This document shows, in pieces, positions 28,901-34,600 of a stretch of 40,000 bases of DNA. The notes under the pieces are model-generated. The model had not been told where the DNA came from, ran no database searches, and worked only from the letters and a program-made list of their open reading frames with translations. The position numbers and the translations under genes were made by a program. Positions within the stretch are counted from its first letter, which is position 1. Every line of letters begins with the position of its first letter. Origin of the DNA: Symbiodinium natans (Eukaryota > Sar > Dinophyceae > Suessiales > Symbiodiniaceae); NCBI GenBank assembly GCA_905221605.1, contig CAJNDS010002484.1:310688-350687 (forward strand). The letters run 5' to 3'.

Positions 28901-31900
28901 GGGTTTAGGGTTTAGGGTTTAGGCTTAGGCCCTAAACCCCATCTCGACCAAAGCTTGAGGGCAACGCAGGAGGCGAGGTAACTGCTAATGCGGTCCCCTT
29001 GCAACCCCTAGAGAATCCCGCAAACACACACGACCAAAACAAAGGCGGATCGGGGGTACCCCAAATCCATTTTGGAACGACCCCCGGAGCAAAGGACTCC
29101 GAGAGGCTGAGAACAACTACTTCAATGTAATATGGTTTTGTCGAATCTACTGCCCTCGTCCTAATATGATAATGGGGGTGTTTAATATTAGGGGGTAGGG
29201 GGAGTTTAATGTTAGGGGGAGAGAATGTCAGAATGTAGAGTCGAAATGGTTGTTGAAGGTTGTTGACAAAATAAGTGGGCGGAAGGGGCACACGCGGCCT
29301 GGGTGTCTCTTTTGCAGCGCCCATCAGCACCCGGAATCCCCAAATCCTGCACATCTGCAGCAAGTTGACAAAGATGGAAAGTCTGATCATGGTCTCTGTT
29401 TGCATATATGTAGTAGATGTGCATCGAGCTACGCTCTATGTGCAGTATAAACACATTCTGCATACCCCTCCTTTTCAGTCCAACACCCCCTACCCTTGAA
29501 CCCTCGAACAGACTCGTCGAGCAGCCGTTTTCCTCGGGCCATAAACCCTAAACCCCAAGTCCTCAACGGCTCCCTGAGCCCTCAACCCAAAACCCTCAAC
29601 CAAGCCGTAAAGCCCACAAGACCCTAGACCCCAAACCCTAAACCCTGAACCCTAAACCCTAAACCCTAAACCCCAAACCCTAAACCCTAAACCCTAAACC
29701 CTAAACCCTAAACCCTAAACCCTAAACCCTTAACCGAGCCAGCCTCGAAGTTTCTCTGGACCCCGGGAGGTGGAGGTGAAGCTCTCGGACTTCGGCCACT
29801 CCAAGCTCGTGCGGGACGGGCTTCACCAAAAGCCCTTGAGGGAGGGTTTAGAGTTTAGGGTTTAGGGTTTAGGGTTTGGGGTTTGGGGTTTGGGGTTTAT
29901 GGTTTAGGGTTTGGGGATGTGTTTGGACTCTGCCGGGGTTCCTGGGATGAGGGCGCGAGTAGGCCGTTCTTGTGGTCAGGACGGCTACACCTACGCACGG
30001 TCGCACGTGGGCCGGGGCACCCAGACCTGGACCCGTGCTGCGTTTCAGTTGTGGGGCTAGTCCTGAGGTACGCCGCAGTACCTGGCGCCGGAGGTCCTAT
30101 TACCCAACTCGGTGACCCCGGATGTCTGCTCAAGCCAGGGGAGCTACGATGAGCAACTTGGCAGGGTCTGGTTCTGGGCAGCCACACCCTTATACTTCCG
30201 CCAAGAATCTAGACCTCAGACTCAGACCTTGAAGCCTCAAAAGCTCAAACGCCCCAAGCTTTGGGTGACCGCAAGCCGCAAGCTCTAGCAGCGCCCGATA
30301 AGCACCGGAGAGGCGATTGGGGGGCTTTTCCTTGTCCCCTTCCTTGGAGGTTCATGGGTACTTATAAGCAGGGTTTTCAATTGCCCTAAGTAAGGTTATA
30401 AGTATCGTTGCCCTAGCTATAACCCTACTTATAAACTACCCAAATGAACCTCCAAGTAGAAGTAGCCCTGAACCCTAAACCCTAAACCCTAAACCCTAAG
30501 CCCTAAGCCCTAAACCCTAAACCCTAAACCCTAAACCCTAAACCTAACTACCCCAAATGAACCCTCCAAGTAAGGAGGGCCGACGTGTGGAGCTTGGGCG
30601 TCATCCTCTTCGTAATGCTCACGGGCCACTACCCATTCCGGAGCTCGGAGGACAGAAGCCGAAACCCTAAACCCTAAACCCTAAACCCTAAACCCTAAAC
30701 CCTAAACCCTAAACCCTAAACCCTAAACCCTAAACCCTAAACCCCAAACCCTAAACCCTAAACCCTAAACCCTAAACCCTGAACCCTAAGTCCCAAGCCC
30801 TAAACCCTAAACCCATTCTGGAGCTCGGAGGACCGGGGAGGGACTTGGTGAAGGAGATTTGGGGGTTCGCTGTCTTTATGTAACTTACTATGCTTTATAG
30901 AATTTATTCTGCCATTCTCATTTATTTTGTACTCTTGTAATTGTTTATGTTCTTTTCTTTTCCTTTTTGTTTTTCATATTGTTTTTTTGTTTGATGTTGA
31001 TTTCTTTTTGTTTTTCATCTTCGTTCCAGGCTTGGTGGTCGGGGTCAGGGGTTCGATCTTTGGGTTCGGGGTGCGGGCATGCTGGGGTATGGTCCAGGCG
31101 AAGTTGCGCCAGAACGCCGCGCTGAGTCTCAAAGCCCGAAGCCGCCCTAAACCCGAAACCCGAAGCCCCTTTCTAAGCCTTAAACCCGAAACCCGGGTTT
31201 AGGGTTTAGGGTTTAGGGTTTAGGGTTTAGGGCGGTTTAAGCCTTAAACCCGAAACCCGAAACCCCTCGCCTCCAGGATCCCTTGTTTTGGGAAGGCCAT
31301 GGCGGAAAGGGCATGAGCTTTCAAGTTCTTAAGGGGGAACCTTGGGGTTTAGGGTTTAGGGTTTAGGGTTTAGGGTTTAGGGTTCAGGGTTCAGGGTTCA
31401 GGGTTTAGGGTTCATGGGGGGGGTAGGTGCCGAGGGAACCTTAAGGAGGCTGAGGGAGCCTTGGCCTTGGAGTAGGGGGGAGTGTTAGGAAATCTTGGGT
31501 TACATACCGGAACCCCATACCGGAACCCCCTCCTTCCCCCCCCCCCCCCCCCCCCCCTTCCCCCCCTAAACCCTAATCCCTAAACCCTAAACCCTAATCC
31601 CTAAACCCTAAACCCTAAAGCCTAAACCCTAAACCCTAAACCCTAAACCCTAAACCCTAAACCCCTCCCTTAAGGACCCTCAAAACGAGTCCCAGCAGTC
31701 AACCCTGCAGCTCCCGAGCCCTCGTGAGCCTCGGGACACCCCAAAACCCGAAACCCGAAACCCGAAACCCGAGACCCCAAACCCTAAACCCTAAACCCTA
31801 AACCCCAAACCCCAAACCCTAACCCCTAAACCCTAAACCCTAAACCCTAAACCCTAAACCCTAAACCCTAAACGCACCAGCTTCTTCCCTGCCAGGCCGC

Positions 31901-34114
31901 TTCTCCTTCCGGGGCAGTGGCCGAGCCGAAGAGTTGCTGCGCGGTCTCATCAAGAAGAGGCAGGGCTTTTAGGGCTCTCAGGGCTTTTAGGGTTTAGGGT
32001 TTAGGCTTTAGGGTTCAGGGTTTAGGGTTTAGGGTTTTGGGATTTGGGTTTAGGGTTTAGGGTTTAGGGTTTAGGGTTTGACTAGGGGTTAGACCAGCCC
32101 AGTTCATTCGGTGTTCATTTGTCAAGTGTTTCAGAGGCTTTAGGATTTGGGTTTTTGGGTTTCGGGCTCTGGAGGCTCTATGGGGTGCGGAGTGAGATTT
32201 GGGGGCTTCGTAGTCAGGTCGAATCCTCCCTACAATCCGAAGTCCACAGCCCTAAGCCCTCAACCCTAGACCCAGAGCCCCCTGTGTTCAGGTTGAGGGG
32301 TTAGGGGTTAGGGGTTAGGGTTTAGGGTTTAGGGTTTAGGGTTTAGGGTTTAGGGTTTCCCAAACCAGAAATTTCAGGGTTCAGGGAGCTTGGGGGCTTG
32401 AAGCGATGGAAAGCGGTGAGCTTCAGGCCCCCCTAAGCTGTGCCCCGAAAGCTTCTCGAACCCAAACCCCTACTAATTGCTCAAGAACCCCACCCAAAAA
32501 GAACAAAAAGTATTCCTCCTTATTATTATTATCATTATTATTGTTATTAACGGTAATAGAGGGATTATTGTTTTTAAACAATTCTTTTGGGGTTCTTAAG
32601 CAAATAGTAGACCCCTGGGCTCTTGAACTGGCAGGCCCGAGGAGCGGCTTTCTTTGGAGCAGTGCTTGAAGAGCGCATGGGCTCCGGGCCGAGTCGTTCT
32701 TTGGGTGTTTCATGGGTTCCCCTACTACCCTCTATACTACCCCCCCTAGGTTCCTCTCTTAAGTCACCTTACTTAGGCTATCTTAGGCTTATAGACCCCT
32801 AGATAGCCTGAATTAGGGGGGGGGGGGGTAGTATAGAGGACCCATGGGTGTTGAGGGGGGGGCAGAGCGCGCTCACCGTACCAGAAGCTGGAGAGAGCTT
32901 GCAGCAACCAACTGGAGGAAACAAGTGGGGGGGCTTTTCTACATGAGAGTCCCCTTCCAGGTACCTTTTGTAATGGAAGTCTTGAACACGATCCAAAAGA
33001 GAAACCCTGATCTTGGGACTTTCTTGCCCGTACGGAGGAGGTCTTGCTGAACGAGGCATGAGGCCAAAATCAGAGACACCCACCGAAAGCAAGCATGACC
33101 GAGACATACTTGGAGGTTCATGGTACTTATCAACAAATTGAATTATAACTGTACTTACAACCCACTTACAAGCCCCTGGTTATAAGTACAGTTGTAAGTA
33201 CAGCTATAATTGGTCAATAAGCACCATGAACCTCCAAGTATTGAGAGCACACCATCAGATTACTAGCAGGGACGCTGGCACAGGCATCGATGCCAAAACA
33301 TGGTTTGGGGTTTAGGGTTTAGGGTTCAGGGTTTCGGGTTTAGGGTTTAGGGTTTCGGGTCCGTTATGACGCCATTTTGGGGGTTCGGTAAAGAGGGTTT
33401 AGGGCCTCGCTCTTGGCACCACCCAAGCCCCCTTGCGCTGCAAGCCCGCAGCCCGCAAGCCTCATCGGAAGGCCTTTGAACCCTTGAAGCCCTTGAGCCA
33501 AACACTTCAGACCCTAAACCCTAAGCCTTAAGCCCTAAACCCTAAACCCTAAACCCTAAACCCTAAACCCTAAACCCTAAACCCTGAAAGTCCTAAAGCT
33601 TGGCAGCGCTCAGGTCCTGGATAACAGCCGCAAGGCCCCTCCGTCGCCGCAGCGGCAGCTCACGAAGAACCTGCAGGAGCTGCGGATCAGGTGCCCCCTT
33701 TTTGGAGCTGTTGGGGATTTAGGGTTTAGGGTTTAGGGTTTGGGGTTTGGGGTTTGGGGTTTGGGGTTGAGGGTTGAGGGTTGAGGGTTTAGGGTTAGGA
33801 TTTTGGGGTTTAGGGTTTCGGGTCTGGGGTGGTTGGGGGTGAAGGGAATAGTGTGGTACCCTGTTGCCCTGTTTGGTTTCTGGGTTCCTTACCGACACTG
33901 TCGGGTCCAGCTGTGTCGTCTGTCCAGGCTCCCACAGCCACCCAAGAACGTCTCCGAGTTCAAGACCGAGCTGGATAGCTTCTCCCTGAAGCAGGGTGCC
34001 CAGCCTCTCTCTCCTCATCCTCCGCCCGACCACGGTTTTTTTTTTCGAAACTCGGGACGCCCTTGGTAGAGGATCGAGTTCCTCGTGAACAAGTCCTCCC
34101 AACAGCAGCACTGA
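19575..34114 (+). CDS. Gene B: Cys-rich, SAM-like and Ser/Thr protein kinase (gene-level span, about 26 exons)
   Basis: From about 21376 on, the exons chain with matching phase to a stop codon at 34112-34114. The product has a Cys-rich segment (21376-21873), a Pro/Gln-rich linker, a SAM-like helical domain (23011-24113) and a full protein kinase domain (24854-32692) with a C-terminal tail. The kinase has the Gly-rich loop, catalytic Lys (AVK), alpha-C Glu (RREM), HRDLKPQN, DFG, APEV, DVWSLG and the subdomain XI Arg, so it should be active; it probably phosphorylates Ser/Thr, HRDLKPQN being the Ser/Thr-type loop. DFG and GTPQYLAPEV context suggests the CAMK group. Start at ATG 19575 is a guess; exons before 21376 are less sure. 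Confidence 0.75.
20076..20111 (+). CDS. Gene B exon, end uncertain
   Basis: Acceptor TCGCAG at 20075, directly after a CCCTAAA array. The frame reads PKELFPFAGDEA and stays open to beyond 20160. The GC donor at 20112 was chosen to match the next exon. Confidence 0.45.
20688..20722 (+). CDS. Gene B short exon (35 nt)
   Basis: Acceptor TTGCAG at 20687 and canonical donor CTG|GTGAGT at 20723. Reads LQANDKDWTSP. Leaves in phase 1, which does not match the exon at 21376, so an exon between may be missing. Confidence 0.5.
20723..21375. other. Intron without telomere-like array; possible missing exon
   Basis: Phases of the exons at 20688 and 21376 do not match, so an exon may lie here. Positions 20846-20875 read FLAEYPSAKG after a possible acceptor CTGAG, but I cannot confirm it. 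Confidence 0.3.
21376..21460 (+). CDS. Gene B exon: Cys-rich segment, part 1
   Basis: Acceptor TGCAG at 21375. The frame reads LPRAADIFVCFSCAKRWDGY then PLTQPLKG; GC donor (GGAG|GCGCCC) at 21461, phase 1. FVCFSCAKRW contains a CxxC pair and resembles the FRCFCCDKHC of the next exon, suggesting a zinc-binding or duplicated motif. Confidence 0.65.
21649..21765. mobile_element. Family B inverted-repeat element, copy 2
   Basis: AGAGCCCAATACCTCTT at left and AAGAGGTAATTCCTGGGCTCT at right, sharing the CTTAA-rich arms of copy 1. Confidence 0.75.
21815..21873 (+). CDS. Gene B exon: Cys-rich segment, part 2
   Basis: Acceptor ATAG at 21814; phase 1 entry gives GFRCFCCDKHCYGVRYQLAE, four Cys and one His in nine residues. 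GA donor (GAG|GACATC) at 21874, phase 0. With the previous exon it could form a small zinc-binding fold; no named family recognised. A TTTAGGG array follows. Confidence 0.6.
22308..22368 (+). CDS. Gene B exon: Pro/Gln-rich linker
   Basis: Acceptor TTGCAG at 22307; the frame reads QQRLAPPPPQPAPQKRPSSL. GT donor (TTG|GTGGGG) at 22369, phase 1, matching the next exon. Confidence 0.6.
22650..22685 (+). CDS. Gene B short exon (36 nt)
   Basis: Acceptor CCCAG at 22649 and canonical donor AC|GTGAGT at 22686. Phase 1 entry gives AQMSEILDTCKT. Confidence 0.6.
22848..22912. repeat. Poly-C tract
   Basis: About 65 nt of C interrupted by two GTG trinucleotides, directly before family F copy 1. Confidence 0.95.
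22914..22990. mobile_element. Family F element, copy 1
   Basis: Shares GGTAATAGAGGGATTATT and GTTCTTAAGCAAATAGTAG with the copy at 32500. Truncated at left by poly-C. Confidence 0.6.
23011..23078 (+). CDS. Gene B exon: SAM-like domain, first helices
   Basis: Acceptor TGAAG at 23010. The frame reads HQSDIPSLGAWLAVLQLDGF then LSK, with nearly all codons ending C or G. W-L-x-x-L-x-L-x-x-F is typical of the start of a SAM domain, a helical protein-interaction module. GC donor (AAG|GCGGGT) at 23079, phase 0. Family H element begins 9 nt into the intron. Confidence 0.65.
23088..23256. mobile_element. Family H inverted-repeat element carrying a TTTAGGG array
   Basis: GGCTCTTAGTAGGGAATGAG at left and CTCATTCCCTAGTAAGAGCC at right; a TTTAGGG array (23138-23185) and a smaller palindrome (CCCTATAGACTCCCTTAAAG) lie inside. 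It begins 9 nt after a GC donor. Confidence 0.75.
23518..23582 (+). CDS. Gene B exon: SAM-like domain, later helices
   Basis: Acceptor GGAG at 23517; the frame reads AKDWCEEMGAAELDEIRENW followed by EE. It continues the SAM-like pattern (E-M-G then L-D-E-I). The GA donor near 23583 is one of several in-phase choices. CCCTAAA array before, TTTAGGG array after. Confidence 0.6.
24024..24113 (+). CDS. Gene B exon: charged helix after the SAM-like domain
   Basis: Acceptor CTGCAG at 24023; the frame reads RVRDRQDFAEYLNLSEEERE then RLAEESQRHE. GT donor (GAA|GTCAGG) at 24114, phase 0. Strong coiled-coil or helical character. A family C element begins about 15 nt into the intron. Confidence 0.75.
24129..24238. 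mobile_element. Family C element, copy 2
   Basis: AATATAGGGGCCTGAATAAT at left, GACCCCTATATT at right; AATATAGGGG inverted at the ends. Internal GGCCATAAGGGAAT is shared with copy 1. Confidence 0.7.
24854..24922 (+). CDS. Gene B exon: start of the kinase domain
   Basis: Acceptor AGCAG at 24853; the frame ends in APYTMLEKLGQ, the strand before the Gly-rich loop. GC donor (CAG|GCGAGA) at 24923, phase 0. Reading on past the donor would destroy the kinase loop, while the exon at 25493 restores it. TTTAGGG array follows. Confidence 0.75.
25493..25540 (+). CDS. Gene B exon: kinase Gly-rich loop (48 nt)
   Basis: Acceptor CCCAG at 25492. The frame reads GATATVYRCKRGADEY; joined to the preceding LGQ it gives LGQGATATVYRC, the ATP-binding loop. 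GC donor (TAT|GCCTCC) at 25541; splicing to 25761 gives EYAVK. Confidence 0.85.
25761..25819 (+). CDS. Gene B exon: kinase catalytic Lys
   Basis: Acceptor TCCCAG at 25760. The frame reads AVKVIDLHRFCLHPEFQKL and contains the ATP-anchoring Lys (AVK). GT donor (TTCG|GTAGCC) at 25820, phase 2; a GC donor at 25814 is possible. The following 161-nt intron is almost wholly a family E element. Confidence 0.85.
25820..25980 (+). mobile_element. Family E element forming an entire kinase intron (introner-like), copy 1
   Basis: Left arm GTAGCCCAGTGGTGCCCTTT and right arm AAAGGGTGCCC...TACTGGGCCACCAAG are complementary. Donor GT and acceptor AAG lie at its ends. About eight CCCTAAA units sit between the arms (25877-25934). 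Confidence 0.8.
25981..26037 (+). CDS. Gene B exon: kinase alpha-C helix
   Basis: Acceptor CCAAG at 25980. The frame reads KFRQHIRREMSLLLMLQH then the first two bases of Arg; RREM carries the alpha-C Glu. GC donor (CACAG|GCCCGC) at 26038; splicing to 26310 gives HRNIVKL. TTTAGGG array follows. Confidence 0.85.
26310..26543 (+). CDS. Gene B exon: kinase hinge region (234 nt, longest exon)
   Basis: Acceptor GGCAG at 26309. Reads NIVKLIDVFETLGL, an insert rich in Gly, then KDTFFLVMELVRGGDLSEYL and KKPHGRLDDKEACHVF. ELVRGGDL is the hinge and alpha-D region. Donor is GA (GGGCT|GACGCT) at 26544; joining to 26915 yields EGLSHIHSKNIVHRDLKPQ with correct spacing. Confidence 0.9.
26915..26962 (+). CDS. 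Gene B exon: kinase catalytic loop (48 nt)
   Basis: Acceptor CAAG at 26914. The frame reads SHIHSKNIVHRDLKP plus CA of a split Gln codon, including the catalytic HRD Asp and Lys. GA donor (CCCCA|GAGACT) at 26963; splicing to 28552 restores LKPQNILL exactly. Confidence 0.9.
26963..28551. other. Longest kinase intron (1.6 kb), mostly unique sequence
   Basis: TTTAGGG units occur at its 5' end (26979-27003), then 27010-28220 has none: unique sequence plus poly-G. A 135-codon open frame on the minus strand (27361-27768) has no recognisable domain. Mixed telomere-like arrays in both orientations return at 28224-28548. Confidence 0.5.
27919..28016. repeat. Poly-G tracts
   Basis: Two G runs (about 27919-27942 and 27997-28016) with G-rich sequence between. 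They lie in the intron between the kinase catalytic-loop exon and the NILL exon. Confidence 0.95.
28552..28615 (+). CDS. Gene B exon: kinase subdomain VIb end
   Basis: Acceptor ACAAG at 28551, preceded by a TTTAGGG array (an orientation exception). Reads NILLVDAAPEPSSQLKATAS then Q. GC donor (CAG|GCCGAT) at 28616, phase 0. The Asn of LKPQN is a catalytic metal ligand. Confidence 0.85.
29770..29814 (+). CDS. Gene B exon: kinase DFG motif
   Basis: Acceptor GGGAG at 29769 (or GGAG at 29775). Reads VEVKLSDFGHSKLVR with the DFG metal-binding Asp. GA donor (CGG|GACGGG) at 29815, phase 0. CCCTAAA array before and TTTAGGG after. Confidence 0.88.
29980..30010 (+). CDS. Gene B microexon: kinase activation loop (31 nt)
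   Basis: Acceptor GTCAG at 29979. Reads DGYTYARSHV then G of a split Gly. GC donor (GTGG|GCCGGG) at 30011; splicing to 30068 gives SHVGTPQYLAPEV. Ser and Tyr residues here are candidate activation-loop phosphosites. Confidence 0.8.
30068..30152 (+). CDS. Gene B exon: kinase APE motif
   Basis: Acceptor CTGAG at 30067. Reads TPQYLAPEVLLPNSVTPDVC then SSQGSYD. GC donor (GATGA|GCAACT) at 30153, phase 2; splicing to 30578 gives SYDEADVWSLG. Confidence 0.88.
30342..30459. mobile_element. Family A inverted-repeat element, copy 5
   Basis: CTTGGAGGTTCATGGGTA at the left and the complementary AACCTCCAAG at the right, in the kinase intron 30153-30577. A second solo right end lies at 30547-30572. Confidence 0.8.
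30578..30642 (+). CDS. Gene B exon: kinase subdomain IX
   Basis: Acceptor GGAG at 30577, just after a family A terminal repeat. Reads ADVWSLGVILFVMLTGHYPF then R. The GC donor at 30643 was chosen to match the phase of 31896; an additional exon between is possible. The last 24 bases around the donor are repeated 180 bp downstream. Confidence 0.85.
30660..30810 (-). repeat. CCCTAAA array flanked by a 24-bp direct duplication
   Basis: About 21 units. The 24 bases before it (30631-30654, the end of the kinase exon) recur at 30811-30834 with one mismatch. Confidence 0.95.
31896..31959 (+). CDS. Gene B exon: kinase subdomain X
   Basis: Acceptor GCCAG at 31895. Reads RFSFRGSGRAEELLRGLIKK. GC donor (AAGAG|GCAGGG) at 31960, phase 2. 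The segment is shorter than usual between subdomains IX and XI. CCCTAAA before, TTTAGGG after. Confidence 0.75.
32500..32611. mobile_element. Family F element, copy 2
   Basis: As copy 1, with an added (TTA)n stretch. Ends 24 nt before the acceptor of the kinase subdomain XI exon. Confidence 0.6.
32635..32692 (+). CDS. Gene B exon: kinase subdomain XI
   Basis: Acceptor GGCAG at 32634. Reads PEERLSLEQCLKSAWAPGR, matching the DPxxR-x-S-x-x-x-x-L-x-H-P-W pattern with SAW in place of HPW. GT donor (CGA|GTCGTT) at 32693, phase 0 (alternatives exist). Confidence 0.8.
32711..32848. mobile_element. Family G inverted-repeat element
   Basis: CATGGGTTCCCCTACTACC and CTCTATACTACCCCCCC at left, complementary GGGGGTAGTATAGAG and GACCCATG at right; starts 19 nt after a donor. 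Confidence 0.7.
33108..33239. mobile_element. Family A inverted-repeat element, copy 6
   Basis: ACTTGGAGGTTCATGG-TACTTAT and its exact complement at the right. The arms extend inward (TTATAACTGTACTTACAAC), so nearly the full 132 bp folds into one hairpin. Confidence 0.85.
33614..33690 (+). CDS. Gene B exon: kinase C-terminal tail
   Basis: Acceptor CTCAG at 33613 (or GGCAG at 33606). Reads VLDNSRKAPPSPQRQLTKNL then QELRI. GT donor (CAG|GTGCCC) at 33691, phase 2. Confidence 0.75.
33928..33997 (+). CDS. Gene B exon: C-terminal tail
   Basis: Acceptor TCCAG at 33927. Reads LPQPPKNVSEFKTELDSFSL then KQG. GC donor (GGT|GCCCAG) at 33998, phase 0. Confidence 0.75.
34070..34114 (+). CDS. Gene B last exon with stop codon
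   Basis: Acceptor GGTAG at 34069. Reads RIEFLVNKSSQQQH then TGA at 34112-34114. Phase 0 with the preceding GC donor. A Gln/His tail and following non-coding sequence fit a natural C-terminus. Confidence 0.65.
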   Translation, partial: RIEFLVNKSSQQQH

Positions 34115-34391
34115 ATCGAGAACAATCCCTGCAGGGGTTCCCCTTTCATGCAGTCCTCTTCAGGCACTGCGAATGAAGGTTTCGGGGAGCGGCGATCGTG
34201 TCAGGGGAGTGGTAGGGTTTAGGGTCTAGGGCGAAGGGCTAAGGGGGGGAGAGCTTGTGTTGGTGATATTCATATGGGCCGCCATAAATGGCCCGTGAAA
34301 AGCCCCAATATTTAGTGTGTAAGGTACACGCGCATACACTGTGTTCGCTTGCCAGTTTACTATAATATGAAAGGGTCGTTTAGCACATTGT

Positions 34392-34494
34392 TACTACTCT
34401 AAACTCTAAACTCTAAACTCTAAACTCTAAACCCTAAGCCCTAAGCCCTAAGCCCTAAGCCCTAAGCCCTAAGCCCTAAACCCTAAACCCTAAA
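34392..34494 (-). repeat. Telomere-like array in variant blocks
   Basis: A block of CTCTAAA (about five units) is followed by a block of CCCTAAG (about seven) and then CCCTAAA. It lies 280 nt after the gene B stop codon. Confidence 0.95.
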
Positions 34495-34584
34495 ACCCTT
34501 ATTCATGCGGGCTAATATTCGTCGTTTTACTAAGCCCTTGCTTTCTCCAAGCCGCGCGAAGCCAGAAAGCCAGTGCACAGGCCC

Positions 34585-34600
34585 ATGGAACCCATGAGAG
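34585..34600 (+). CDS. Gene C possible first exon
   Basis: ATG at 34585 gives MEPMR before a run of CCCTAAA. The same frame is open upstream (KPREARKPVHRP). It lies about 470 nt after the gene B stop. Weak evidence. Confidence 0.2.

Noticed and set aside
31022-31132. Possible extra kinase exon (AKLRQNAALSLKA)
   Set aside because: Acceptor TCCAG is present, but neither phase nor kinase alignment fits the exons at 30578 and 31896.
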